Below, in pieces: positions 19,640-31,528 of a stretch of DNA of 64,000 bases (the first letter of the stretch is position 1; every line of letters starts with the position of its first letter). The notes under the pieces were generated by a model. That model saw nothing but the letters and a program-made list of their open reading frames with translations. It was not told the origin of the DNA and searched no databases. The position numbers were made by a program, and so were the translations under genes. This stretch comes from Ophthalmolycus amberensis. Its lineage: Eukaryota > Chordata > Actinopteri > Perciformes > Zoarcidae. Where the stretch lies: NCBI GenBank assembly GCA_024529925.1, contig JAFEUB010000729.1, positions 77,001 through 141,000 of the forward strand, in the 5' to 3' direction.

Positions 19640-19739
19640 AATGCACTACAGTGCTGCTCAGCCGGAATGTGCAATGTCTAAGCCTCGCCCTGGGTGAATC
19701 ACCTTGTTGATCACGGTATCTCCCCGACCAAGAAAGTAT
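19640..19739 (-). pseudogene. U1 snRNA-like truncated copy
   Basis: Reads ATACTTTCTTGGTCGGGG at its 5' end (position 19739 downward) and keeps CACCCAGGGCGAGGCT and the ATTGCAC loop of stem-loop II. After stem-loop II similarity to U1 fades; the Sm site and stem-loop IV are absent. The 5' splice-site pairing region ACTTACCT is changed to ACTTTCTT. It shares private changes (ATCAACAAGG, GGCTGAG) with the full U1 at 20283, so the two are related copies. Confidence 0.8.
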
Positions 19740-20117
19740 GATTAGACTGCAGGATTCAACCCTAAACTGACCATGTGAGCCACAACAGAGTTTATCATAT
19801 TAACCATGAACTACACAATAACAGTATTCTCTTCTCCACATGCTGACTGTCCGTCTTATTAACAACAGAACCACCGTGACTGGGATTTCATTTTCATTAA
19901 AGCCCCACTCACTTAATTGGAATGAATTTAAACCAATATGTTGCAGGAATTTATTTTGCGAAGAGACTAATCCTATTTCATGTCAATAACATTACCTAAT
20001 TCATAGCAGTCAAAATCAAACATTTAGATACGCGGCAGCACAGGAACAGCTTTTCTATCAGTCAAACTTCCGCTGCTTGACTGGAGATGAATAATTGATT
20101 ATTGTTTCACAGTTTAT

Positions 20118-20283
20118 CAGGGGAGAGCGCGAACGCAGTCCCCCACTACCACAAATTATGCAGTCGAGATTTCTACATTTGAGAAATTCGCAGAGGTCAT
20201 CTCAGCCGGTATGTGCAATGGCCAAGCCTCGCCCTGGGTGAACCACCTTGTTGATCATGGTATCTCCCCTGCCAGGTAAGTAT
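20118..20283 (-). ncRNA. U1 spliceosomal snRNA (divergent but complete)
   Basis: U1 recognises 5' splice sites as part of the U1 snRNP. The minus strand starts ATACTTACCTGGCAGGGG at 20283 and ends GCGCTCTCCCCTG at 20118, 166 nt against 164 in human. The 5' splice-site pairing bases, the U1A loop ATTGCAC, the Sm site AATTTGTGG and stem-loop IV are intact. Stem-loops II and III differ from human but with paired changes that keep the stems: TTTCT/AGAAA in III, and CTTGGCC with GGCTGAG in II. A Staf/ZNF143-like palindrome lies about 200-230 bases upstream (20483-20513). Likely a real gene, possibly a variant U1. Confidence 0.93.
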
Positions 20284-20482
20284 GAGTTGTACAGATCCGA
20301 GGCAGGGGAGTCTTTCACAGACACACCATGCTGACTGGTGGTGCTGACAACATAGAGATTACCAAAAACCAGATACTGTAAGAGGTCTAAGAACCTACAG
20401 GAATTGAATATATAGAGTAACGTCATGTGTAATAGGGTTGATGAAGAATATTTACATTTTACTTGAGAAATAATAGTTCCCA

Positions 20483-20513
20483 TCATGCAGCATTGCATGA
20501 TGGGAAACGTAAC
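20483..20513. promoter_or_regulatory. candidate distal sequence element (ZNF143/Staf-like) of U1
   Basis: TTCCCATCATGCA, four bases, then TGCATGATGGGAA form a 13-bp-arm inverted repeat. Each arm fits the Staf/ZNF143 core TTCCCANNATGCA. It lies about 200-230 bases upstream of the U1 start, the usual place of the distal sequence element in snRNA genes. Confidence 0.55.
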
Positions 20514-20995
20514 GTATTTTAATGTCAAAAGCCACCTAAAAACACCAACTGTATCTATTTATCTCCAACAAATGAGAAACAGCTCAACAGAAAGTTTAGA
20601 TGACACGAAACTAAATCAAACTGCAATCAAAAGTTCTTTGATCCACATTTGAAATTCAGAATAAAGAATAAAATCCCACAAATGTTTTCTCCATTGACTG
20701 TAGGTTCCCTCACATTCCAACCACTTCCTGTTTCTTTGTTTACTGCTGGTGCGCTACTGACATACTGCCATCTATTGGTCTGGAGTGTGAACACTAGTCT
20801 AGCAAATATAAACAATATTGTACAACAAAAAAACTCATGATGATTACCTTCATGAAGGAAGGATTTATTACTACATTAGGTTTAGCTAGGCCAACTTAAT
20901 GAACTGACAACTGGTTGTATATACACTAGGTTTCTCTGTGTATGGCTTACAGCAAAATCATAATAATGATAATGGTTCAGATACTGAGATTAAGA

Positions 20996-21001
<6 letters not shown>

Positions 21002-21030
<29 letters not shown>
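21002..21030. repeat. (AC)n microsatellite
   Basis: About 14 AC units between the U1 and U2 genes. Confidence 0.95.
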
Positions 21031-21310
21031 GCGTTTCTGTGAGAACACACTAGAGAAAACTACAAATGAGAAGTACTATGAAGCCTAACAACGGATTCAA
21101 TCAATGTAAGTATATAAGTTAATGTTTCTAAATGTTCAGCACTTTTTACATCAATCTTCTTGTCTCACTCACCAGTTCAATGTCTTTAATAGACACATGT
21201 AACGTCACAGCTAAAGCACACATTCAAGTAAAATGTAGTCACCATCACTTTCAATATTAATTCATCATAACAACATATTGTCTACATATTATTTCTTTTG
21301 AACAACGTTA

Positions 21311-21500
21311 GGGGGTGCACCGTTCCTGGAGGTTCTGCAATACCAGGTCGATGCGTGGAGTGGACGGAGCAAGCCCCTATTCCATCTCCCTATTCCAAAA
21401 ATCAATTTAATATATGGTCCCCGGGTAGGGGACGTATCAGATATTAAACTGATAAGAACAGATACTACACTTGATCTTAGCCAAAAGGCCGAGAAGCGAT
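21311..21500 (-). ncRNA. U2 spliceosomal snRNA
   Basis: U2 pairs with the intron branch site. The minus strand starts ATCGCTTCTCGGCCTTTTGG at 21500 and ends near ACGGTGCACCCC. It contains the branch-recognition GTGTAGTATCTGTTC, the stem IIa/IIb region and Sm-site ATTTTTGG area. Length is about 190 nt as in vertebrates. One base in the last stem differs from the human sequence (GCAGAACC versus GCAGTACC). A 3'-box-like GTTCAAAAGAAATA follows downstream on the minus strand. Same strand as the U1 gene, 1.0 kb away. Confidence 0.95.
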
Positions 21501-22726
21501 ACCGGTACCGAGTCGGAGGTGAGGAAGTCATTATCCGCACAGTCAACCTCACTGACGGGTCGGGAACTGAACTACAACGTTTGAATCACATATGAAACAT
21601 GAACATTGTACAATAGTAATAATGTCCCACTGGTGCTGTTTAGTTTGAGATATTTATATTTAACTTGTGTTCGCAAATGCGTCTTCTTGTTTCTTTCCGG
21701 ACACGTGGTACACTGTAGTCCAATCAGGAAGTAGAAAAAACGATAAATATAATTTCTAATTTGCAGACATGCTGGAATAAATATGATGTTTCTACAAGTA
21801 TATTCTTTCTTAAATAGCGTGTAACGAACTTGTTCCGTTGATAAAAGTTATGTTTTTACGCTTCCAAACTCACTTCACGACAACAAACACAGCTGTGTCT
21901 CTAGTGGAGGAGAGCTAACAGCACATTTCACCTCTTCAGCCTCACACACAGTTAGTGATGAAAACACAGCAATGCAATCGATCATCAGTTAGTTTAAGTT
22001 ACCGAAGACGTCCCGTTAACGTGACTCACAGAGTAGAATATAAACAGTGAGGTCATAATAGAGGATGCTAGCGGCTCTAATGTGTACTGTTAGCTTCTTA
22101 GTGAGGTCATCCATTACTTAAAACTAACTACAGAAATATCTCAAATCAAGCTGACCAACATCTAGATTGCTCTATAAAAGTGTGAATACTCTAACAATAC
22201 AATGTTGAATTTATTCAAGACTTAAAATCTACAGTTAGAGAACATAAATACATATAGTTTGTGTAAAATCCCTTGTGTATTTATAACAGTGGACTCTGCA
22301 AGTAACAACAAAATCCTCCAGTAAAAAAAAAAAAGTCCTTTCAGCAGCTCTCTGGGTTCTAATCCCAACTCTCTGTCGTGACTATCTAATAAAACGCAAA
22401 AAGCCAAAAAATAATCTTGAAAAAAAAGGTCATTACAGCCTATTGAATAGGTATTAATGGAAAAAATAACTTTAACCGTGAATAGTATCAAAAACAGTTT
22501 TTTTTATTAAATTACATCCATTTACAAGGGTTTTACAACATCGCATGTATCACATGTATAACACATACATGTTTAGGCTTGTTCAGTAGGGGTGCTGACT
22601 GTGGCACGCCTCCTGGAGCTTCCCCTGTCTGCTGCCAGGTTGAACCACCTCATTGCTGTTTCACAATCTCATCTGTGGCGGCACCTGAGACATGATTCTT
22701 TGACATTACATGACATTACATTACAG
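21501..22726. other. intergenic, no gene seen
   Basis: The first few hundred bases are upstream of U2 and should hold its proximal and distal elements. I see no strong octamer or Staf match. The rest is AT-rich without genes. Confidence 0.45.
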
Positions 22727-23015
22727 TAATTTAGCAGACGCTTTTATCCAAAGCGACTTACAATAAGTGTATTCAACATCGGTTTTCGAGAGAACTACTA
22801 TCACCATAAGTCATAAGTGCATCTCCCCTCTTCAAACAAGCATCTAAGAGCATAAACCAGAGCCAACGTATACAGTGCAGAAACAAACAAATGCAATTAG
22901 TGCCACAAACTAATAAGAAAACAATAAGTGCAATAAGCTATATGAATACAATAGATGCTAAGTAAATGCTAAGTGGAAGGCTCAGGGTAGGCCTTCTTGA
23001 AGAGGTGAGTTTTGA
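22727..23015. repeat. dispersed teleost repeat
   Basis: Contains the very common fish repeat core TTTATCCAAAGCGACTTACA (22742-22761) and a later GTAGGCCTTCTTGAAGAGGT segment typical of the same element. Class not resolved. Confidence 0.65.
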
Positions 23016-23281
23016 CGCCATCTGAGATTTGACGGTATCTGTGATCACACAAGCAGATCAGACAAAATCCCATGAACCCTCAGTGCAACATATAGCAGAC
23101 ATGCAGTTTAAAAGCTAGTGGCTGTCTGACATGTAAAAGTTTGCTATGCTATATTCAGAGCTAATATATCATATAACTATTATGTAAAGATATAGTCGAG
23201 TAATATCTACCTGAGCAGAGAATGAAGTTGCAAAGAGAATTTGTAAGTTTGAACACTACCTAAGACCTTTTCATTAAATAT

Positions 23282-23847
23282 TACAGTTACTTACGCAGGA
23301 GCAAAGTCTTCAACTCCATCTGGCTGAAGGACCCTTTTCCCATTTATCCCTTTCCAGTTCATTCTCTTCCCAACATCATCGTTGAACATGTGGGCAAGAT
23401 GTTCCATGTAACCCGTTTTGTGTCATGTCCTCCGATGGTTGCCAGGGAGGAAATCTAAAATGGTAAAATTAACATGATACTTTACAGAATGTTATTTATA
23501 ATACATTTTCATCAAACAGGGTATTATCCAGTGTTAATTACATATAATATAGAATAGTTCAAATCAAGATTGATTTTAATGAGAAAAATGTAATCAGATT
23601 TGATTGAGATACTTAATAAAACAAAAACACTCACCACTCTTCTTCAGCTGAGAGTTGGAGGATCTTTAAGACGGTCCTCAAAATATTCCTCCTGCAGTGA
23701 GTTAGATGGAAACTGTACTGGCTCAGTCACTTTGACTTCTTGGCCAGTTGTGTGTAGCTTGTTGGTGAGATAGTTTATTCTGGTGATTAATTGGTCTTGC
23801 TGGTCTTTAATGTTCTCCAGTAAGCTCATAATATGAACTTCAGCAGC
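23282..23847 (-). pseudogene. DUF4806-type gene fragment, two exon remnants
   Basis: Minus strand. A first piece near 23829-23644 starts MSLLENIKDQQDQLITRINY and contains FPSNSLQEEYFEDRLKDPPT. A second near 23450-23282 reads LATIGGHDTKRVTWNIL and, after a one-base shift, MFNDDVGKRMNWKG. The pattern IGG-D-K--TW-IL ... NWKG-NGK is that of DUF4806 proteins, which are multicopy and repeat-associated in fish. A 1-bp loss after WNIL and a TGA after PPTLS break it. Confidence 0.5.
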
Positions 23848-24880
23848 TGTTAAAAAAGAACATTAGAATAAGGTTAAAACATTATTTGGACAACTGATTA
23901 AGAGAGATTTCCCTAAACACGTGGAAACAGCAAGTTTTCTTTTTAAGGTGACTCAAACAACAGAATAAGATATGCAAACTGCAAAAAAAACGGAGTGCAT
24001 GTACGCCTTTTTAGGAGGCGGGGCTTAAAGAGACAAGCGCTAAAACAGAGCGTTTCAGACGAAGGGTGATTATAGGTTTATTCAGACAGACAGTATGAGA
24101 AATTCTTAAAAAAACATTAAAGCATGTAAACATGTTTTAGTAGAAATCCAAAATACAAGTATGTAGCTGAAAATCAGTCAGCTTTAAAGTATGAAAAGTA
24201 AAGTCAAATGTTCCTTGTCAGTGTTTTACTATTATATATATAATATTTTTGGACTAATATCACTGCAGCATTGTGTATGTTAAATGTGACTGCTGTAGAT
24301 GTTTTTACCTCCTTTACATCCTGTTGGTTTGTTTAATCTAAAGCAATGCATCATATTCTATGAGATCAACACACATAGCGTCTCTGTCCTGTATAACATT
24401 GGTTAAAAGTGAAAGTAAATACAAGTACATCAAATTCAGTATTTGTACTAGAGTAAATGTACTCTATGTACACCACTGGACTGTGTGCGGCAATGTGTCT
24501 AATTACAACCTCCTCTGTTGTCTTCATCACCCCCCACTGACTCTCTCTCTCTGTAACAGGGATCCGTGGCAGTGAATGAGCTGCTTGCCGTGTCACCATT
24601 AATACCAACAAGAAAAGGGAGAGGTGGGGAGGAGGAGGAGGGAGTCATTCACTCCCACCTCTGTACACCTTCACAGGAACGAGAGAGGGAGAGAAGGAGG
24701 AAAGAACAGAAGAAGAGAGTAAGGAGTAAGGAGTGAAACAAAGAGGCAAAGATCTTTGAGAGAGAGAAGGAGAGGGAGTCACACTGATGAGAGAAAAGAG
24801 AGAAAGAAGAGGAGATAAACATGTACAGGTCTGAGGTTGGAGGGAAAATAGAGATGAAGGTATCCCTCTTTTTCTTACAG
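23848..24880. other. intergenic upstream of putative myo7a leader
   Basis: AT-rich, then a GA-rich (polypurine) stretch at about 24610-24835. No protein gene recognised. Could include a myo7a promoter, but no TATA or CpG island is evident. Confidence 0.35.
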
Positions 24881-25029
24881 CTCCTCTTATCGTGGGATTA
24901 ACTGTCATTCTCTACGCCGGTTCTTCATCCCTTCATCCACAGAGGAGGACGTCTTTGGTGAGACCAAAAGTGGAAATCAGGAAGGACGGAAGGCCGAGAG
25001 GACGAGAAGAGTTCAGCTCACACTAAAGG
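24881..25029 (+). other. possible non-coding leader exon of myo7a
   Basis: Bounded by a strong acceptor (tccctctttttcttacag) and a good donor (AAAGG|gtaagg), with no long open frame. Its position upstream of the MVILQQ exon fits a 5' UTR exon. This rests on splice signals alone. Confidence 0.25.
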
Positions 25030-25091
25030 GTAAGGACAAACAGTCAGTAGGCTTAGAGGCACGGTGGCTTTATGCATAATCTCCTTACTGT

Positions 25092-25123
<32 letters not shown>

Positions 25124-25572
25124 TGAAGGGGGGGACATGGTGTACTTTTGCTCTGTGGTCCAGTTGACATATTAGCAGTTAAATATTAGAGGTTTCTCTA
25201 GAAGTGTGTAGTGATATGTCAACAATGCAGAGAACAGAGATACAATACACCGTCAACTGATTGCTGTTAGTGATTCAACACCTACTCAAGCAGAAGCAGC
25301 ACTTAGCATTGCTCGTATTAATGGTAGAAGTTTGCATTATTGTGAGGGATGTCTGTCCAAATAATGTAAACACCTGTTTTCCAATCAAAACCAGGTTTGT
25401 TTGTTGGGCAGTCTGTCGCTTTAAGATTATGACTTGCTTTCTCGATGGGTATCATATTCTGCGATGCTAATAATTCATGAATGAACTGCTACCAGTTTGT
25501 GGCTAATAATAAATTACACTACATGTAACCTCTGGTTCTACCGAGTGAATCCAATGCTGAAGTGTCTTTAAA

Positions 25573-26060
25573 CTTGCATTCTCTCTACTGACCAGCAGGG
25601 GGCGACTCCTCTGGTTGCAAAAAGAAGTCTGATTGTATAGAAGTCTATGAGAGAATGACTCTACTTCTCTCTTGATTTATTACCTCAGTAAACATTGTAA
25701 ACATGAGTTTATGTCTCAATCTCAAGTTTCAAGTCTTCTTCAATACAGCATGATGTTCATTTAGTAAATGATGGTCCATTTAGAGTCAGACAGACCATAA
25801 AGCAGAGTAGAGTAGCAGAGTTGGGCTTACTGTGATTAACAGGTCGCTGCCGCTCCCAGAGACGTATCTGTATCTCTACGTCACTCCTCCGCATTCCAAA
25901 TATGGTAGCATCTGTTCATTGGTTGCGAAAAAACAACATTGCGACCGCCGTAATCCAAGATGGCGACGGCAAAATTGCTAAACTCGAGGCTTCATAACAG
26001 CAATCCACAAACCAATGAGTGACGTCACGAAGACTACGTCCACTTCTAACAGTCTATGGT
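25573..26060. repeat. dispersed repeat, copy 1 (CTCF-like motif)
   Basis: Shares about 400 bases with 47364-47795, for example ACTCTACTTCTCTCTTGATT and AACATTGTAAACATGAGTTT in the same order. Near its left end is CCAGCAGGGGGCGAC (25592-25606), which fits the CTCF core. Confidence 0.8.
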
Positions 26061-27296
26061 TAATGCCCAACGAGGGGTTCCTCATCATGAGTTAATGGAC
26101 AACGCGGAGGCCAGAACCGTCAAACGTACCACAGAGGTCCAATGAGCTGAAGATCTAGATGTAGTCTATTGGTTTAGTTTAGGAGATACACTGTATTGTG
26201 TACCTGTGCTAGTCTGAAGAAGATTTAGTTGATGGTAGGTTCTCAAAGACATCGATTACTGTAATAATCTATTTTTCTACTGATTCTAGTGAGGAAAATA
26301 ACAAGTTCTCCGAATTCAACGACAGATACGTGTTTAACTCCAGAACAGCCCGTTTGGGCATTTTTTTGATCGGACACCACGATCAACAAGACAATAACTG
26401 TAACATTTTGATCGTACTTGGGTTTATGCACGAAAGCAATTTGTTAGTTTGGTATCAGATGATTTGCTTAACTACGCTTTCGTATACTTTTTTTAATGAA
26501 ACTTTCAGGCTTTTTGATTTAATAATATGTACAAGGGGTATGACACTCACATTTCACACACAAATATTACAGCAGAACAAACAACAGTATTGTCTCTGGC
26601 AGTTATAATAATTATCAGTTGTAGTAATTAATTATAACAATAATACTAATAAGCAGATAGTGTTGTAATACACTCATTTTAAACACATCTTCTAAATACA
26701 TTTGTTGTGCTATACTATTTATGAATAAATACTGTTCTATGATTTTTGTGTATTTAAAAAAAATCAACACACTTCGTAACAAAACTTGTACTGAAACCTG
26801 ATTAAAAGTGAAATTCCTAAACAAAGTCAGGTTTTATTTACAACCTCTGAATTTGACTGCACTGTGCAGGCTGGGTTTGTCTCCTGGCCCCTCCCTGGGT
26901 ACTTACAAAGCTTTTATACGCTTATCTTGATGTAAACATTATGATATCAGGTGTAGCTGAGGTCGTGTCAACATGTCACATTTCAACACAATCCTGCCGA
27001 TGTGGTCAAATTGTGGCCGAGGACACGGCAGCGTCAGTTTATTAAAGCTGAATTCATTGACTTTTTTTGGCCTGTGGGGGTCATGGAAACAGGTCTGATA
27101 CTGTCGCTTTAATTGAAAAGGTGTGAATGTTTTAGCAAACAGTTGACACGGAGAAACAATGGCGATGAAGTCGTGTCAAGTGTAAATGTAATATTTGCTC
27201 GTCTTTTAGCTCCGTTTGGGTCTCCATCAACTCCTGAGAGAAAGATCTGCCTCTTTAGCTGCTAATGTCACAAAGTCAGGTAACAAATGTTCCTAT

Positions 27297-27420
27297 TTTA
27301 ACCCAAACCATGATCTATTTAAAAAAAAACTAACCAAGTAGTTTTGTTGCCTAAAGACCAATTAGTTCTGTTTCACAACAATAACCACCTGTTCAAAACT
27401 GTGACCTTTGGTCACATGTT
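27297..27420. repeat. dispersed repeat ('GTTTTGTTGCCTAAA' family), copy 1
   Basis: Shares ACCCAAACCATGATCT and TTTTGTTGCCTAAA with copies at about 29195-29300 and 32318-32445, which also carry GACGGAAGTTTATTTTG. A recurrent fish repeat of unknown class. Confidence 0.6.
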
Positions 27421-27978
27421 CAGAACTGCCATCATGCAACCGCTTCACAAAGTTAAATAAAACGGTATATCATAGTTTATCTTCATCTTCTCTCAGAAAC
27501 GTTTCTATTTTTCCACTTATCTTCCACATTAACTTCATTCATTTTATTTGCACATATTCCACAAACTTCCATTTGGGTTGACCCAGACAGTTACTTGTAA
27601 TCAATTGCCTTTGGCTGGTTACTGTACATTAGACATGGAAATGTATTGTGAGTACATTGAAGACTTTAAACGTGACTTTACAACACATGAAATACTTCAC
27701 GTGGGATTGTGTAAACGCACCCTTGAAAGGATTTTAAGCTTTTAACAAAGTTAATGTAATAACTTGTGTTTGATATTTGTCTTTGGTATTTTCTTTATCT
27801 TTGATAGAGTAATGTGGGTTTCTTAACCCTAAATTAAAAGGATTTAAGTTATAATAACAGAAATGTGCTTAAATATATTTTTACATTTATATAACTGCAT
27901 GTACAATATTTTAACACTTGAATAAACAATAATCAAATGCAGAGACAGTTGTTCGGGCTAATCAATGAATGCGTTATA

Positions 27979-28013
<35 letters not shown>

Positions 28014-28164
28014 CCAGTGGGCTTCAACAGAACTTTCACATTCGCTTCAAGCAGCAATTGGCCAGTTGAAGGTGAGAAAAGAGCGGTGTCTCTCATAACG
28101 ATCAGAAAGATCCCCTGAATCTGCAGGTCTTTAATCTACAGGTATAACATCTGATATGTTTGAC

Positions 28165-28172
28165 AACACACA

Positions 28173-28211
<39 letters not shown>

Positions 28212-28355
28212 ACACACACACACACACAGAGGCCATAGCTGCACACAACCTTTGTCCCAGACCTCTGCTGGGGTAATTAGATGCTGAAATATTTATAGGG
28301 ATTGTTTTTGTGTGTGTGTGTGTGTGCGTGCGTGTGTGTGTGTGTGTGTGTGTGA
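28165..28355. repeat. (CA)n and (GT)n tracts in opposite orientation
   Basis: (CA)n at about 28165-28228 and (GT)n at 28309-28354, about 80 bases apart, so the region can fold as an inverted repeat. Confidence 0.9.
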
Positions 28356-28854
28356 CAGAGAGAGGCACGTTTGTATTCACGTGTTTGCATTATTTGTGTG
28401 TATTTGCGTGCATGTGGTGGTCACTGTTTCAGTTTTAATTATTGTTAGACCTTTTTATGACATTTATTTTCTTTATTGGAGGCTCAACAGAGTGGGAGAG
28501 AGAAGAGAGAGAGTTCGATGCAGCCGGAGATTTCAAGGTGAAATTAAATTCTAAGTAGTAATAAGTTCTGAAATCAGTTGCGCTGGACTTAACGGTATAT
28601 TTCTGTTAAGAGGAACACCACACGAAATACCTGCAATCAATTTTGCGCTGTGCACATGATCTGATAGATTATTGTTGGTTTATGATGTTAATACAGCAAC
28701 ATCAGAACAAAAGATTTTGAGCATTTCAATTGTTTAAAGTGAGGAGTAACATTTTCTCATGTTAATACCTAACGAAGTATTAAAAAATAAACTGTTTTTA
28801 TGTCCCTTTTATACTTTTGGAGCTATATACAAAATGTAATTCTACTCCAATAAT

Positions 28855-29110
28855 CAAATCAACTTTTATTGACACATGTACACAGCACAGCACATACAGT
28901 GAATTTAGCCTCTTTATTTAACCCACCCTAGTATTCGGAGCAATGGGCAGCTATTACTATACAGCGCCTGGGGAGGAGTTTGGGGATCAGGTGCCTTACT
29001 CAAGGGCACCTCGGCAGTACCAAGGAGGCAAATTGGCACCCTGCCAGCTTCCACACTCCGTACATGGTCCGTGTGGGGACTTGAAGCAGTGACCGTCTAT
29101 GATAGTGCGA
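28855..29110 (-). repeat. dispersed retroelement-type repeat
   Basis: Contains CTCAAGGGCACCTCGGCAGT and a LINE-like tail (reverse complement CAATAAAAGTTGATTTGATT), both common in fish repeats. Class not resolved. Confidence 0.5.
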
Positions 29111-29194
29111 GGAAGGGTGGAAGGCACAAATAAATGAAGGACTTTGGTCCACGAGACCTTTGAGTCGCTGGTCATGTAATTCGTTTTTCACTGG

Positions 29195-29300
29195 GTTTGT
29201 TGCCTAAACCTGACTTCCTGTGAAGACGGAAGTTTATTTTGAAAAGTATGTAACCAGCGTATATTGACACGCCGTTGCTGACACGTCCAAAACTGATGCT
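29195..29300. repeat. dispersed repeat ('GTTTTGTTGCCTAAA' family), copy 2
   Basis: Contains TTTGTTGCCTAAACCTGACT, then GACGGAAGTTTATTTTG. See copy at 27297. Confidence 0.6.
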
Positions 29301-29619
29301 TATACTTAATATAATTCATACTTTAGTTGGCATCTTATTCTGAAAACCGGATGTTCGTCTGAAGAAACCGGATGTTGTCTCACGTTAATCTTTCCGCTAA
29401 CTTTCAAAGTCCTTCGCTCGCTCCCGATCTGTGCCGTTTAAATGCGTTTACCGTGAATTTCAGCATATGTGCACTAACATGTAAGTGTCTGACTATAGGA
29501 TGTTTGCTGGCTTTTATCCCACTGTTCTTGTCATCCTCTTGTTGTTATGTCTATGTATTGTTTCTTGTCTTTCAATAAAAAAAGAAATGCGTTGACGAGC
29601 GATAAAATAATTGTCGGCG

Positions 29620-29672
29620 TTAATTAATGAATGCGTTAACGCGATAATAACGCGTTAACTTGCCCAGCACTA
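29620..29672. repeat. DNA-transposon-like terminus with palindrome
   Basis: GTTAACGCG, a short spacer, then CGCGTTAAC form an inverted repeat, followed by TTGCCCAGCACTA. This resembles the end of a common fish DNA transposon. Confidence 0.45.
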
Positions 29673-30559
29673 ATTTTTACAGAATTACAATTCCTCCTCG
29701 TCATTGTGGAGGTTGGTGTGTGGCTTTTTCGCCAGTTACACCTACAGTCTATGGGCATATCTCAGAGTTACACATTGTCTTTTTCGTTCTTCAAAGAACT
29801 ACAGCAATAAAGGCTGTTTAATGTCAGTGTTTTGTGACATAATCTTATGGCTGGTGTGTGACAGAGCACCAAACCTGACATTTAAACATCAGGACTTCAG
29901 CTGGTGTGGTGGTTGGTTGTGTAGTGAGAGAAAAGTTCCAGCGTGTCTTAATAAGAAACCGTTTGAAGCCAGGTGAAAGCCCTGTGAAAGGCAGCTGTCA
30001 CTGCTGCCAGGTGTCAAAGGTCAAATGGTCCAATTAAAGCTGGATAATGAGAGTGAATAATTTACTGTGGTTAATCGTCACGTACACGCACACGCATTTT
30101 GCCACATTGACGAGGATCTGTTGACTGCAATTATTGATTGACCTCATTGTGATTACCTTACCATTGTCCACTTGTGTGATTGTTCATGAGAAAGACGGGT
30201 CTAACTCTGCATTGCATTGTATAATTTACAAACACATCAAGACCCCTGACATGTCAACGCCAACATGGACCCCAAATTAAATGTAAAATAGACAATGTTT
30301 TGTAATTTCTCACACCCAATGCTCCCTGCACAGTAAAACACAACGGTTGGCTACATCCTACAAAACACAGGAGGACTTTCACTTTAAACGTCTAATGAGG
30401 TCGAGGTGTCACGGCTGCCATGTGTCAAAAAAGTCAAAGGATCAAACTAAAGCTTCATTAAGGGAGGTTGAATAATTTACTAGGGCTAATACACACACAC
30501 ACATTTGAACGCTGCTCATGGTTGCGCTTTCTTGGACTTTTCTTCCTTTCATGTCTTTT

Positions 30560-30598
<39 letters not shown>

Positions 30599-30904
30599 CT
30601 ACAGTGCTTTACATGGATCCTATTAGCAGACTCTGCACTACTATTTAATTTACTCTGAAACCAAGAGCATTTTAACAAGCCCCGTTTTTATGTGTCTGTC
30701 TTTGAACATGTTTATAGGTCAAAACAACACCTGAGTTTGTGTGTGTGTGTGTGTGTGCCCTGTACATTATTATTATTGTTGCATTTAGATATATTGTTGC
30801 TGCATGCAATTGAATGTAAGATATGAAAGTCTTCCTGTAGGCCTACACAGTAATTAATGATCTTTATGAATAGATGCTCTTATCGTTCTCTCCGTCTTTC
30901 TCAG

Positions 30905-30972
30905 TGTTCACAGGTGACTGCTGATGTCCAGTCATAAGGACACACACTGGAACCATGGTCATTCTACAGCAG
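30905..30972 (+). CDS. myo7a: myo7a exon 2 (start codon, MVILQQ)
   Basis: ATG at 30955 in a strong context (AACCATGG). The 18 coding bases give MVILQQ, identical to the first six residues of human MYO7A. Donor CAG|gtaaac. The exon probably starts after tttctcag at 30904; the bases before the ATG are 5' UTR. Confidence 0.9.
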
Positions 30973-31289
30973 GTAAACACACAAACACACACAATCACAC
31001 ACACACACGCCAACACAGCCACAAAAATCATTGAGAATCAGCTGCTCATTACGCTGCATTGTTTCCACCGAACCATCTTTGTAGTCAAACACACGCGCAC
31101 ACACACACTCATACGTAAACGGGACTCTGAGTGCATTTGCGTGTGTGTGCAAGCATGCGTTGGCCTCAGTGTCGGTGTTTTTGATTCTCGGTTAATGCGT
31201 TGTTGAACTTGTCAGCCTTTCTGATCGACTAATCAGCTCTGACAGCGCTCCCCCGCTGTGGAGCCCCAAATGGGACGAGCCAATAGAAC

Positions 31290-31362
<73 letters not shown>

Positions 31363-31497
31363 ATCAGCCCCTCATCCCTCTATGTGGATGTTCATCACAC
31401 ACAGTCTGACCTCTATCCAAACTGTTCAGGTGTAATCAAACTCTGCTGCCACCGGATCGCACAAAGGATTATTTATTGTTTTTGTACGAGAGAAGAA

Positions 31498-31528
<31 letters not shown>

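Larger units (their letters stand above)
25030..30904. other. putative myo7a 5' intron / intergenic
   Basis: Apart from the listed repeats and (GT)n tracts (25091-25122, 27981-28010, 30563-30595), no gene is seen. Confidence 0.4.
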
